From Setaria digitata (lineage: Eukaryota; Nematoda; Chromadorea; Rhabditida; Setariidae), in assembly GCA_003640385.1 (NCBI GenBank), contig RCAB01000018.1:62001-126000 (forward strand): a stretch of DNA of 64,000 nucleotides, given 5' to 3'. The notes below the pieces were generated by a model. The model did not search any database. It was not told the origin of the DNA and saw nothing but the letters and a program-made list of their open reading frames with translations. Positions 12,207 to 29,495 of this stretch are shown piece after piece; the first letter of the stretch is position 1, and every line of letters begins with the position of its first letter. A program made the translations under genes and the position numbers.

Positions 12207-14116
12207 GAACATCGATGAAAGGAGTCAACGTTTCAGGTGTATATTTGTCGCTTTGAAAATCTTTTTTTTTTTTTTTCAGGTTTTTCAAAAGTTTGTGATT
12301 TTTAAATTTGTTGTTGGCTTAGATAGATTTTTTTTTTTTTTTCTCAACTGTAGCTCCTTATGTTGACATGTTGCAGATATATGCTGCAAAAAAAGGCTTA
12401 TTAGTAATCGAACACTATCGTCGACACGTATTATTTTTTTTTCTTTGCCTTGCAGAAATTTTAAACCGATTTTAAAACAATCTTTTTTTTAACGGTATAT
12501 TTTTTGTTTAAATTTCTCGTTCTGAAATCAAATGGTATGGATTTGATAATACAATGCAGTTTCGTTTTTTTTTTTTTTGCTTAAATCCTCACATTACCAT
12601 ATTGTTCTGAATGAAAGTTCTGTTATCAAAGGATATTATTTATTAGTTTTGTAATGCGCTAAATAATGTCATTCCCATCAGTATAAAAGAATTTGTGGTG
12701 GATCAAAATTTTGCCGTTACCGTTTGAAGTTTTCATGATTTTCGAGTGTCATCATGCCTCACGCGTTTTTTTTTCCTTTTTCTTCTTTTTTTTTTTTTGA
12801 TTTGAAGAGAAACAAAGCTTCTTAGAGTTGTAAAAAGTTACTGACTGTAGTGCAACAGATTCTGAGGTTTCAAATGGGTTTTTTTTTCAAGATTTATTGA
12901 GAAAATAGAGGTTGGAGAAGTGAAAATTTTTATGTAAATACAAGGAATTGTCCAAACATTAATTTTTTTCCAATATCTTCTTCTCTGTATTGATATTTAT
13001 CATTTTCGCCTGTGTTCTGTTGAAACTAATAACAAATAAAGTTTTTTGGTGCAAATGAAAAGCGGTTTTTTAAACAGTGGTTATTTTAAACCAAATAGTT
13101 ATGTCTTTTTTGAAGAATGGTTCAAGAAGACAAAGTTCTAGGTTTCTTTAAGGATTATAGTTGAGTCAATTATGTTTCAAACGGCGACCATCTAACCGGT
13201 AATATTTGAATAAGATGAGCCAGTATAAAAGATGCAGCATTAATTGGTTGTGTTTTACTAATTTAGGTCAAACGAGAGTAACATCTTTTGCAGCGGAGAT
13301 GTTGTGTATGCTGAAGGATGATACTACTATTAATTGTAGCCCTATATTTGTTTATAAACTAAAATCTCATGAAATATTCTTTAACAGTAAAACAATGGAA
13401 TAGGCGTACGATTAACTAAGGGAAATTTTCTTTTTATTTTTTCTATTAACAATTGATTTATGCCTCATCGCTTGAGATTTCCATCATCCTTTTATTGCTG
13501 ATGATTGTAGGTAGCATTGAGGATGTTTTATCTGTTCTCTAAGTAGTCACTGTTGCCCGCATTTGGTTCACTAGGCTTTCGCAGTGAAATGTTTTGATCT
13601 GATTTTATTGTTTTGCTATTTAGTCACCTCATTCTTTTTCGCTGGGAGTGGGTATTTTATCAATAGATTTGTAAAAAATAATTTTTATTTCCGCTAAATC
13701 CTTTTTTGGGTGCACTTCAACTGCGTCCACTACATGTCTGATTTCCAAAAACATATTCAGTTAAGAAGGACATAATTTTAATAGCTAGCACTCGTTCCAT
13801 CAGTAGTCGAAAAGATGGTTTAGAATCAGGAGCTAGAAACTTCTTTTATACAAAGGATTTTAATTTTACCTTTTCTTTTTCTTCTGTGTGAGAAAAACAG
13901 ATGAAAAATAGTTTTAGCAGTTAATATGATTAAGGAGAAGATCAAGTCCAAAATAAACGAGTAATCCTTAATACTTGACACTCAACATTGTGTCATTTAA
14001 ATCCAGTTCGTTCTGAGTTGTTTATTAGTAAGGTCGTAAGTGCATCTAATTATAGCACACAATTGCATTCTTCACTAATGAGTGTGTGTGGACGAATCGA
14101 TTTCGTTGCAGGTTAA
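12207..14116. other. RWDD1 3' UTR and gap before par-6
   Basis: The stretch is very T-rich on the plus strand, with many runs of 9-14 T. An AATAAA occurs near 13033. No recognisable coding exon is present; the frame at 13206-13403 is short and without splice context. An acceptor TTGCAG at 14106-14111 sits five bases before the PAR-6 ATG. Confidence 0.4.
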
Positions 14117-16882
14117 ATGTCGTGGAAATCGGACGGTCCGCCGTCCAGTCATGGTTCGTATTCTCCATCGTCCGGACAGTATAGTTCAGGTGTAAGTATC
14201 ATTCTGATTGATTCAAACGAATATCGAAAGGTTTAATAAGCTGTAGAGCAACCAGCGATTGTAGCTGTCACTACGCATCTAGCAATGAATGGTTTGCTGG
14301 AAACAAGTTTAACATCCATTGCAGGCAATAATAAGCAAGTAGTGTGCTGTAAAATAAATAGCGATTAATTAAGGGAACAATCTTTTTTCATTTTTAAAAT
14401 TCAGTTTATTGCAGTCTAACGGACGGAACAGTGCTGCTCGTATTTTTCAACCGACGCATGCTGTACTTCCTCCCTTTTTACAAGTGATTTTACTTCTTTT
14501 TGTATTTTTCCTCAACATTTTCTTTGCGCTAGCATGTTTCGAAGTGCGACAATGAAAAGCCGCATCACTTTAAGTTCTGATTCTTAATCACGTAAAAAAT
14601 ATAAATTAAGAGAATGCTAATGTCAGGTAAAGATAATTATTACAGGTGAAATCCAAGTTTGATTCGGAATGGCGACGTTTTTCGGTGCAGTTTCAGGATA
14701 GCAAACCCCCCTCTTACGAAGACTTTCGTGCGTTGGTCGAAGGTCTTCATTCTTTACATAATATACCTTTCACACTTTGTTATACAAGCCATTCTGGTGA
14801 CCTGCTTCCAATTACTAATGATGATGTGAGTTGCTTCATTTATTTTTCGAATATGCATCACTTGACCCTCCACTCTCTCTCTCTCTGCGAAAAAGTTACA
14901 AGAAATTTGGAAACCTCAGAATACCGAAGGTGGATTCCTCGAAAAGGAAGATTATCTTTCCGTCATCCTCTTTACCACATGCTTTGTGGCCTAGAGTAAA
15001 TAAATGAGAATTTAATAAGCTGTACTAATAGAGATAAATGATATCATTTTCACTTTTGAAAAAGGAAAAGTAGAGAAATTGAAAGGACTAAAAAAGAAAT
15101 TAAATCACAAATTAGATGCAGATGGAGTTTGGAAAAGAACCAGCGGAGGATTGGGTCATAAAAACAGTGATGGAAAGCACAATATAAAGATCTGTGAAAA
15201 TAAAGTGATGCAGTAGGAACAGTGAAAGTGTTTTGAGATAAATTCTTCAGCTCTTTATTCGAACAAGCAATGTTTATTTAGAATTTTCGAAAATCTTTTG
15301 AATCTGCACGACCAACGCTACGGCTATTGATACAACGAAAGGGTGAGTCTTGGGAAGAGAAATATGGCTACGGAACGGATACAATAGATCGGCGACGGAA
15401 AGGTTTGTCACTGTTGATACCGACAGTTTCCAGACCACCCAAAAGAACATATAATATTTCAAATCCAGAGGATTTTCGGCAGGTTAATCTTCTGTTTCTA
15501 CCAGCGTTTTTTGTTTCAAGGGCTTACTGTAGAATTATAATAACTTGCATGTTTTATGTTTGCTTAGTATTTCGTAGATAAAGATACTGTTTTTCTTTTT
15601 TTTTTTCTTCCTTTCTTTCAGGTATCTGCAATAATAGATGTAGACATTGTTCCAGAAGCTCACCGTCGAGTACGACTTTGTAAGCATGGGAGCGATCGTC
15701 CACTGGGATTTTATATTAGAGATGGTAAAATTATAGGAGTGACTTGAATGAATTTGTTGGAAATAGTAGCGTACTTTTAATATATTGTACAAATTTAAGA
15801 TTTGTTTATTGAAATGTTTTATTTTAGCAAACTTGATTTAGTTTATTTATGCTTTTTAAACTTTCTTGCTCTAGATCTTGATTTATGCTTTCTTCAACTT
15901 TATCATACACTTTTAGTGTTGACTTTTCAGGAACATCAGTGAGAGTAACCCCACAAGGGGTGGTGAAAATACAAGGGATATTCATTAGCCGTCTTGTTGA
16001 AGGTGGTTTGGCTGAATCTACTGGCTTATTAGCAGTCAACGATGAGGTACTTGAAGTGAATGGTATTGAGGTTTGTTTTACTCTTTCAGAAAGAAACATA
16101 GCTATTGTATATTTTTCGTTTTCTGAATATGAAGAATATCTAATAATTGTCCACTTGTTGTTTCTGATGCAATTGTTTTAAAATTGTAATTGAATATTTT
16201 TTGGAAAAGCATCAGTAATGTTGTTGTAGTTGACTTGTTCTGTGTGTTTCGCACTTAATAATTTTTTCAGGTGCAAGGTAAAACATTAGACCAAGTAACG
16301 GATATGATGGTGGCAAATGCTCAGAATTTAATAATCACAGTAAAACCAGCAAATCAACGGAATACTCTTCAACGTGGAGCGCATTCGCGTGTCTCAGATT
16401 GGACTGGGGCTTCGGAAGATATATTGTTGGGACAGAGACGAGATAATAATAGCGATATGCGCAGCACGAACGGGTAGGTAATATTATATATTTTAGTAGT
16501 AATTTGAACTTTCAGTTTCATATCCCTAGATCCAAAATTCTTTTCATTACACCTTAATTTAGTTTTTCTTTCTAGTTTTTACTGTCTTTGTTTCATTATG
16601 TCAGTTGGAAATAATTGTGAAATTTTTTCTAGTCACTATTAGTCAGTTGCACTTGAGGTACTACTGCTCCATGCGATAAAAAAATTATTAATGAAATTTA
16701 TTAATGAAATTTAATCAAAATATTCCTTTTTTTTCAGCAGTCTTCCTAGAGGACATCGAAATGGGAATGAACTGAGTGATGAAGATTCGGATGAAGATAT
16801 TGTTGTTGATCATACAAAAGAAAATGTTGCTAACACAGTATCGGAAGACCATCATCATCATAGGTACCAAAGAAATCGATAG
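14117..16882 (+). CDS. par-6: PAR-6 cell polarity scaffold (PB1, semi-CRIB, PDZ)
   Basis: Seven exons: 14117-14191, 14646-14825, 15282-15482, 15622-15724, 15931-16070, 16271-16473, 16738-16882; about 348 residues. Residues 26 to about 110 form the PB1 domain ([22 protein letters not shown]), which in the family binds atypical PKC. A linker with [14 protein letters not shown] leads to the semi-CRIB ([20 protein letters not shown], about 143-162) that binds Cdc42-GTP. A PDZ domain follows ([51 protein letters not shown]). The sequence is nearly the same as the C. elegans PAR-6 core I recall. The protein acts at the anterior/apical cortex with PAR-3 and aPKC. The acidic tail ends [12 protein letters not shown] donor at 16864 joined in phase to an acceptor ending 17213 could replace the last residues. 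The ATG is five bases after TTGCAG, a probable trans-splice site. Confidence 0.95.
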
Positions 16883-18702
16883 ATTCCATTTGTCAATTTT
16901 ACTTTGAATAGAATGAAGTCTTCTATTTTTAAGTCTTATTTTCGCTGGTTAAACCAGCCTACTTACCACTTAGCTTTGCCGGTTCGGAAATTCAATGAGT
17001 CCTTCTTTATTGCTGACGAAAATATTAAATTTTTTTGATATATGTTTTCCATCTATGAAAAGTTGAAGCATATTTACTTATTCGAGCATAATCAGAGCAG
17101 CATGTAATACCGCGTAGCATTACTCATATTGTATCTTCCCAGAACTGGAAATTTCACTCCCTCTTGTTAACTTTTCATTTGTAATTTATTTTTCTTATTT
17201 TTCTTCGGACAGGCAGCCTCCACATTGGATTGGATCAAATTACCGTTTTGTCGTTGTTTTAACTCATCGCCGAATTTTTCTTGTTCTTAGCCATGGTGCC
17301 TTTTCTCTATGCGTCTTCATCCCTGGATGAAGAATTTGTGATTCACTTTTTTTATGGAATTTAAGAATTTCTAGAAGTCTTAAAATTCACTGTGAACCTG
17401 CTGTATTCCTCGGATGATTAATTTCTTTGATGAGTGTCTTTTTTTCTGCTTTTTTAATTCTCTTATAAAGAACAGGTCAATTCCATGTGCGTGTTCTAGC
17501 TGTGTATTCCGAATGTGATTTTGCCTTTCATGCAAGTACATATTGTCTACTATTCAATTCTTTCTTCCCCATTGATTGTATGCTTAAATATGTATCTAAC
17601 ATGACTGACTCCAGAAGCGACTGAATAATCTTTGTTTGGACTGCATTTTTCATGGTTATTGCAGAAAGCAAATTTCAAGAATTATATTCCCATTTTCCAT
17701 GTTTTCTCCATTCTGCTTTTTATGTTCTTGGAACTGTCGTTTGTTTTTGTGTGTACTGTTAAGTTGTACTATGCCACTTATTTATTTCTGAATTTCTTCA
17801 CATATTTATGCAGAACCATTCATCGGAAATGTATGTTTTTCTACTATTGATTACTATGGGAAAAAATCTCTGGAAGTATTCAAGCGAGCAAGTTTATATA
17901 TGATATTCACACCTGATATTTAATAGAGCAATTGGAAGCCATCGTAAAAAGATGTTTGTTTGAATCTTCAGGTTATTGTTACCACTGTTATTCGACTTCG
18001 GTTCTCCATGTATGGAACCTACGAAACTTGTTTTATCCTGAGAATATTTTGTGGAGTAGCATTCATACGTTTCGAGGAATCCAACAGCTGCTCTACGCAG
18101 GACGCATTTATTAGCTTACATTGTACATCGGTTCGTGAATAAATCTCCTCTCATTGTACCTGGTGCTCGTCTAATACCTGAGATACCTGAGATGTTCGGC
18201 AGTGAAAGCTTGGCGAGATGATGAAAGAGTACGGTTATTGAGGAGGGGAGAAGGGACATTTGAGATGGAGCTGTGCAAAGGATCAGTAAAACTTACGAGA
18301 TTGGATGGCGGCGAGAGATTGAGCAGCAGACGATAGCACTTGTGGGAGTGAGAAGTGGTAGTAGAACTTTATATCTGAAAGTCTTACTGAGACTTAGGAG
18401 AAGTTAAATTGGATGAACTTGTACGACAGCACCTTAAACGAGTCTTTTGTGCTTCTATAGGCGTCGTCACTAAAGTCATTTATGTCTTGAGGTTCTTGGC
18501 TGACAATTCAACTCGCATGGTCTTCTTAAAAGTTTTCATAAGCTTTTCCCATAATTTTACAATTTTGAATTTCAGTATGCTGTGTTTTTTAAACACCTTT
18601 ACAAAGGAAACTTCAGATATTTGGTTTTCGAGTATGTGTGAAAAGATTCAAATGTATGGTTTGATTGATTATACTCAGATGTGATCATTTTTTCAGCTTC
18701 AT
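16883..18702. other. par-6 3' UTR and intergenic gap
   Basis: No certain gene. It holds a possible alternative last exon for par-6 starting at 17214 and a small imperfect duplication (GATACCTGA twice) near 18175. An acceptor TTTTTTCAG ends at 18696, just before the ATG of the next gene. Short frames at 17632 and 18409 show no recognisable protein. Confidence 0.4.
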
Positions 18703-21700
18703 ATGCTGATTTATTTTCTCTTTGTATGGCCGTACCGTTTTCTCATCAACCCGTTCTATCGTCGTCGTCCATTTGCATCTCAGGTTGTAAAATGCTACAT
18801 CAAAAGCCGTAATTACCCTGCGTGGACATCATTTTTCCTGCTTTATAGGTAATAATCATTCTACATTGTTTATTATTATTTTGCAGAGTGTTTTCTTCAT
18901 TGCAAAACTTCAGGCATTCTTTTTTCATTCGGCTTTTCCTTTTGCAAAACTTCCTCAGAAAGTTTTTTTTTTTTCTTAATTTTGTAGCAGTCCATTATCT
19001 TATACCCATTTGAGGGAAGTTCAGGATGATAATTTTGGCGACAAGCATTTCAATTTCAACGTTGATGGCCGTAATTACTACATACTGAGGTATGTCTTTT
19101 CCCACAACTGCTTGTGATGCACAGCTTTATTGTAATGAAAACTTCCTTGTTACATTTAGAGATTTTCAAATTCCGCGATATTCTAAATTCACTTTTTTTA
19201 TAACTTTTTTTCAGCATCGAAGGCATCAGTTCTTCCTCTTTTTACTCTATCGATATTATTAGGCCTTAAATTGCTTATGATTGACTGTGTGTAACAAGGC
19301 GTAGAGAAATGCAGATAGGATGGATATCTGGAAGCTTACTACAAAACAAATCACTACATGCATAAATATCATTTTTTATACAACGCCCTTAAATAAACTT
19401 TTTTAAACGTGAGATTTCAATTAGTTCCACAAGTTCCCCTTTATGTTTGCTTTTAAAAAAAGCGGTGTTAAAGAGAGGGAAAAAGGAACAGATTGCTTGA
19501 TTAGTGTTTTATCGATCCGCTTAGTCATTTGACGAATGTTGCTGATTAGATAACTTGAATCATCCTGGTTTGAGGTCTGCGGATGTTGTCTTGATCATGT
19601 ATAGCTTTTTTGTGTCAACTGTAAATGATACGTTATGCCATAAAATAAGTTCAAAATAAACATTAGTTAATGAGACGTGGTGTATGAAATAGATACTAAA
19701 GTGATGGTGAGTGACGTGAGGTTTTGTAGAGTTATTTATCTCTGCCTTTAACTCAGAAAGATTCTGAACTGTAGCTCTATCAAAAAAGAAAGCAGCAATG
19801 AACTACGAATGACTATTGGCAGATGTAGATATATATTGTTTCTACTGTTTTTCTACGCTATTTCCCTCGTTGAGCGTAGAAGATAGGTTCTGACACGGTG
19901 TGTTTGTATGTGATCAGTTGGTGTACCTGCGATTTGAATTGATGAGTTCTGCGATCTTTCTTTGTTCAGTTCTGATTATTGCTTATGTTTAATTTGCTTT
20001 TACTGCCACTGCATGAAATTTTGAGTAATTTAAAAAGACGTAAGCTTTTTAAATGCACATATTACACTGCATTTCCTTGAAATTCCTGAAATTTGGATGT
20101 TCTGAATTTTGAAAAAAGATCCATATTGACTCATTTCATTAATTTAGCTTGTATATTACTGCATGAAACATTCATTCTCTTCAACTGTTCGAAAGCATCT
20201 AATTGACTGCGCACTACTGGTCGTTAACTATGGTGATAGAATTTCCTTTAAGTGTGTAATGTTTAGTAATAATCGATTATTTGTTCGGTAGACAATATGT
20301 ACTCGTTCTTGCATTGGCATGAATATTTTAAGATATCCAGAGCTTCAGTACCACTGTTTGTAAAAAGTGGAATGGATTTTGGTACAGTTTCACAACGAAA
20401 TAAGAGTGCGGGAAAATCTTGTTGTTTCATATAGTTCTGTTATTTAAAACGATAATTTGTTGAACTCTTTCTGCTTATAATAAAAACTGTTAACATTATT
20501 TTGTGTTTCTCGACTTAGGGTTGTTGTTAATTGGAAATGATATTGAATGAACAATGATGAAATAATGTTATTTCAGAAGTTTAGTCTTTAGAATTTGAAT
20601 TGTTGGAATTCCAGAGTGTCTATCACTTTACCATTGCCTTTCCTTTTGCCTAAATATTTCTTTCTGAACCATCAGTGATTCATCTGATTTCTGAGATATG
20701 CTTCTGCTCTGTAGTAAATCTGCTGCTATACAGTTGATTAGTTTAATTTCTCCGTTGTGTTCAGTGGCTTTCGTGTATTCCTTTGTAACTTTTGCAAGCA
20801 ATTCATATTGTGGTATATTTCTTGGGAATCCAATCTTTTTCTTCACATTTTTTCTGTGGAATATTTCTTAATAAAGAAAATTAAGGAGTAATTAATTGGA
20901 AAATTAGCTGTTGCACAACATTGTTTAATATGTTTTCAAGGTTTAGTTTAAGTCACTAAATGTATTAGCAGATCGGCATTGATGTGCTTAATTTGGCTGA
21001 AATTCTCGAGCACATAAATTCGAGCTGCTCAATTTTGTGAGGTGGTCCATTTTTTTTATCCCCTTTCTGGAAGAATGAATCAGTAGTCAATGAATCAATC
21101 TACGTTACACTGAAAAATAGTGAAGGAACTAGGATTATTAAGACGTCTGGTTACTCAGGAAAGCTTCATCTTAGAAGGTCCACGAAATTCTAGCTAATCC
21201 ACTTTGTTTGTGAAGGAAGAGAGAAAAAGTACGAATAATTTTTTTTTATTTCCAGTTATCTATTGATATAAAACAACTTTCCATGAATAGGATTTACGTG
21301 ATTTCTAGTAGTAGTCTTGAGTGATTTCCAACACTAAAGACTTAGTGAATCAGTTTATTTTTATGAAAAGCATTTGGCGACTTTAATTTTTGTTTCTGTG
21401 TTATGTTTCGTACTCCTTGTAATTTATGAGATCGCTTTTTACAGCGATTTTTCGTGGAACAAAATTTGAAGTCGTTTGCCTCCAACCACTATTTTTCCCT
21501 TCGCTCCGTAGTATATCTATTACCTTCCCGGTTTTCCTTTTTTTTTCGCTGTTGACAATTTAGTTGTCTTTCCGTATTGTTTTTCTTCAGAATTGGTTGT
21601 TATCCGTATATCAAATATCACTGTACAAGAGGGCCGTGGCAAAATTTTACAGTGGAAAATTGTTTATACAAATTTATTACTGTTTTAAACTGTGGTAAGT

Positions 21701-21947
21701 ATTTTTTCTTACATTTAGTGACTTTAGATATATATGACACACTGAATTGGAAGATCGTAACTGCTCGTTTTTAACAATAACGATAATTTTGTTTAACACT
21801 AATTTCCAAACGATAACTTCAGGACTACCTTGTCTCCTGTACGGGTTAGCAGCAAAAGCATTTATCCAACATACTGATTATATTGTAGACGAAAATACAG
21901 GCCGAAAAGTTGCGATTAAATTTTTGTTGAAAGAACTTCACAGTTGA
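18703..21947 (+). CDS. C15orf61 homologue, conserved protein of unknown function
   Basis: Four exons: 18703-18848, 18988-19089, 21591-21694, 21823-21947; 158 residues, matching the roughly 157 of human C15orf61. Conserved blocks in order are PAWTSFFLLY, DDNFGDKHFNFNVDGRNY, LRIGCYPYIKYHC, PWQNFTVENCLYKFITVLN, GLPCLLYGLAAKAF and a C-terminal VAIKFLLKE. The N-terminus (MLIYFLFVWPYRFLI) is hydrophobic followed by RRR, so a signal anchor or targeting sequence is plausible. I know of no established biochemical function for the family. The ATG lies six bases after TTTTTTCAG, which decides the start and suggests trans-splicing. Intron 2 is 2.5 kb, unusually long here. The exon 2 acceptor is a tandem TAGCAG. 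Confidence 0.87.
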
Positions 21948-23984
<2,037 letters not shown>

Positions 23985-25416
23985 ATATAGCATAGCGGTA
24001 ACTAAAGGCAGGTCTCCAATGCAGAACTTGTATATTGAAGTTTTGTTGTATTACGTGTCTTTGAAAAAGCTTTAACAATTTCCGCTGGAAAAATGTCTTG
24101 GATTAGCATTATGCCCAATTATTTTTTACTGAAAATATTTCGACATACTGTTTTCTCTCTAGGCTTATTTTGGCTCTCTTTCTGTCTAATCTGTTTATCG
24201 AGGGGGAGGAAAAAAGCCACTGTCCTGCATTTTCTTCGATATTTAGAACGTAATTAAGACGGAGAGAATCTCTCTTGAAGCAAAAATCCTACTTGAAATT
24301 TTTTTCGTCAAGTCATGACGAGTATCCAGAGATAGGATAAGGAATAATACAGTTCCATCTTCTCAGCGACTTCAGGGGTTTTGCTTTCTTGATTTAATGA
24401 CAGCCGTACTCTCACTTATTCGTCACCATCTTTGTACGCGATTTGCCTCCAACCGCCCACTCTTCTCTGCGATTTGTTAGAAAACGTAACGATCTCGTGT
24501 ACATGACATAATTTCATTTCCTATTCTGTTAAAAATATTTTTTTTTTTTATATTGTAGATCCGTGTTAAGAGTAGTCCTGACGTACTGCGATGATTTTAA
24601 ATCAGTGATTTCTTATACTTTCAAGGATTGGTTATGCGGAAGGCTGAAGCAAGGCAATGACCAAGGTTCAAATTTCAATCCACTACTAGACTTTATGACT
24701 TATTTAGTTATTTATAAATATTGGGGACCTTAACTTTCAAGTCCCTTGTGGCCTGTTCACCTACATTTTCCCCTGATTATCTCATTATTCATTGCTAGGG
24801 AACGTTTATTCCGAATCCTCAGTGGTTGTAAAATGTGAATCCGCAGCTCAACTGCTTTGAAAAAGACTGAATAATGTTATAGAATAAACTCCGTTTTTCT
24901 TAATAACAAGTCGACAATTTATAACATTACTAGCCCTGATATTTCGTTTCCGTGATCGAGAGCTTCTGTAAACTAGTTCCGGAAGCAGCTCTGTAAGTCG
25001 AAAAACGAAAAACAAAAGAACCAGCAAAGACTAGATTAAGGTACTGTTCTTAGACTGCGGTGCTTTTCCAAGGAAATAATCATGGATGTTATTTTTGTCA
25101 CTTGAGCATCCAATAATTCACTGATCGCAAATCTCAGTTATGGTCAGAAAAGAGTGGCGTAAAGTTAAGATGAAAAGTAAATAAGTAAACTCAGGGAAAA
25201 CAACGCAAAGCGCTACAAGGAAGAAATAAATCACTCAAATAATGTTCAGAAATTTCAAATAAAGACTAAACATATAGACAAGAGGAAAGAGTTGAGGAGA
25301 AAACCGCACAAAAAAAAAGTTTCAGGGGCGTTGTCCTAAAGAGTTCTTAGATATAACAGTGGATGAATGTTAACTGTCGCTTCAGGACAAACAAAGAAAA
25401 TTTGAACTGGTAAGTT
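23985..25416. other. Convergent intergenic region
   Basis: This lies between the 3' ends of the plus-strand membrane protein gene and minus-strand DPM1. It should hold the 3' UTRs of both. No coding exon, tRNA or repeat was recognised. Confidence 0.45.
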
Positions 25417-27285
<1,869 letters not shown>

Positions 27286-28697
27286 TCGTGACCTTTGCTT
27301 CAACTAAATTTAAATGTCAATTAATAAAAACTCTAACAAAATTTAAATACGTTGATCACAATCAGAAAAAACGCTGTTTGTAAAAAAATCTCTACAAAAA
27401 CTGAAAATTTTTCGAGGCACTAATCGTTTCCAAACCTGAAATTACAATGTGCCTATGCTTATCAATTCCAAATTATTTCTTATCATCAGGTAAATTCCCT
27501 GTCACCAGGCCAAGTCCAATAAGTATTTTAACAGGAAACAATAAATGACTATTAAAATAAAATATAAGCAAAGTGTGTTTCCACTTCTTAATGCCTCATC
27601 ATTGTCTCTATGCAAGCTTATTTTCCTGGTTATCTTACATTTCTCTATAAGATTTGAACGAAGGATCCCTATGTATAAACTTTCCGATATCTTTAGCGAA
27701 AGCAGAGAATGTGGTAAGAAATCAGTAGCTTTTCATATCAGATGCTGCAAAATGTGAAGAAACACACTTGTTCTCCAGCGTGTGTCGCTGTTGATAGCCT
27801 TTAAAAGCAGAAATTGGCAAAATGGCTTAAAATAAAATCAAAGGCTAACTTTCATTAAAAAGCATTTGAAAAGTGCCACTACCAAATTAAGACATTCAAA
27901 ATAAAATCGCAAACAGTCGCATGAATAGGTCAGTTGCTGTGACCCAATTGGAAAAAGGAAAGTCTCTGACTTGGCATATCCAAATTCTTGGCATAGGACT
28001 ACTGCATTCGTGATAAAAGGGTATGGATATGCGTGACTTCCCGATTTAAGTCACTCGGGTTTTCATTAATCAGAACGACAAAAGCGTAAAACCTTATCCT
28101 GCGAAGAAATACACGAACTGCATACCAGGAGAAACTTATAATACATCTTCAAATCCAGAAATAGCGCAGACGTAGTATATCTTCCGGAGGGCAGTAAAAG
28201 TAAAAGGAATTAGAAAGCACAAATTAAAAAAAACATCCCAAATGTATCATGATATTAAAAATTTTGCAGATAGAACTGTTCAAGTAACCAATGAGGGTGA
28301 AATTTCTCTGAAATTCATGAAATTTTATTCATAAATTGCAGTGATAAGCGAATAACATAAAGAATTACAGCTGTAAATAATATTTTCGGAAACCTCAACA
28401 ATGAAAGTACAGAAATCGGAACCAGTAGCTGCTAGATTTCGTGAAAAAATCGAATCATTCTTTTTTTTTTCAAGAAAAAGGGTTTTCAAGTTTAAAGTAA
28501 ATATTCGAAGTAGGCCATACAAAATAATTCTGTTAGCGAATTCGTGCTCAATTGTGCTCTCATGATGACATTTTGGCATTAACTCCCTAATGTTCAACAG
28601 CAAAAACTGATTTATAAATTACTTTTCAAATGCACCCTTCGAAAGACCTAACGACAGAAAAATTGTTTTACTAACATGTAACGAAACAAATCATACG
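27286..28697. other. Gap between mL55 and DPM1
   Basis: Both flanking genes are on the minus strand, so this is the mL55 3' UTR followed by the region upstream of DPM1. It is AT-rich with no recognised exon or RNA gene. The frame at 28325-28603 on the minus strand has no recognisable sequence. An acceptor-like ATTTAG on the minus strand sits about 20 bases before the DPM1 ATG. Confidence 0.4.
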
Positions 28698-29495
28698 TTA
28701 CTTACGGCTCTTTGAATTCTTTCTCCACAAATCAACGTACTCGTCAGCATTAAACTTTACCACTTCCAAATTTTTCTAAAAATTTGATGTTTAGTACCGA
28801 AGACATGAAAGATGAATTTGCAAACTTCAGGATATTTCTTTTCCAAATGAAAATATCAGTAAAGAAAATCTGTAAAAAAAAAAATCTGGAAGTAATACTG
28901 CTTCTCAGAAGACGAAAACAAAGGTTTTAAATCAGGTATTTAACTGACCGTGGGTTTCTTGGTTTTATGTCGCTTCATCTCGAACTGGTGGCGCTCTTCA
29001 TCTGTCAAAGCATCTATGTTGAAAGGCATTTGAATCAAATCCTTAGGCTCGTTAGCTCGTATTAAAACTGTTGATCCGTCTGGTTGAAGCAACTGAATAC
29101 AAAAAAGGATCTGACCTTTAGTGAATACAGAGATAAGTTATTTCTGAGATTAATATCGAGATGAACATTCAACTTCAAACGAGTAAAAATATACAATTAT
29201 ATCAATCATTAGAATAAACAGTTAAGGAACAACTTATGTATCAAACGATGAGCAGCAAAGATCTTACAGTTACGTAGTACTGCCGAACATATTTGGTTCG
29301 CTTCATCCGGGAAATACCTGCGTGATGAGCATTGTGGCGACCTACAAATTTAGGCATGCACAGTGTGACAGTCTCAGCATTCCAGTACTTACACCACGAA
29401 ATAATATCTAAAGATGAGACGAGATCACCTGAAGGACAGAAAGTACTGACTGCGGAAAGCAGAGGAGTTTCTGGGATCCTTAACAGCTTCAACAT
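28698..29495 (-). CDS. MRPL55: Mitochondrial large ribosomal subunit protein mL55
   Basis: Four minus-strand exons: 29495-29429, 29341-29268, 29092-28949, 28775-28698; 120 residues against about 128 in human. After a short basic/hydrophobic N-terminus (MLKLLRIPETPLL) that would suit mitochondrial import come the family blocks RTKYVRQYYV, LLQPDGSTVLIR, ANEPKDLIQMP, IDALTDEERHQ and a C-terminal FNADEYVDLWRKNSK. The comparable human order is YARLYPVLLVKQDGSTI, REPRRMLAMP, LDTLSPEER and a tail with RYRQFWTR. It is a metazoan-specific component of the mitochondrial 39S subunit. A TTTCAG acceptor directly abuts the ATG, a probable spliced-leader site. Confidence 0.88.

Noticed and set aside
24661..24685. 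GGTTCAAAT resembling a tRNA T-loop
   Set aside because: No flanking T stem, anticodon arm or acceptor stem can be drawn.
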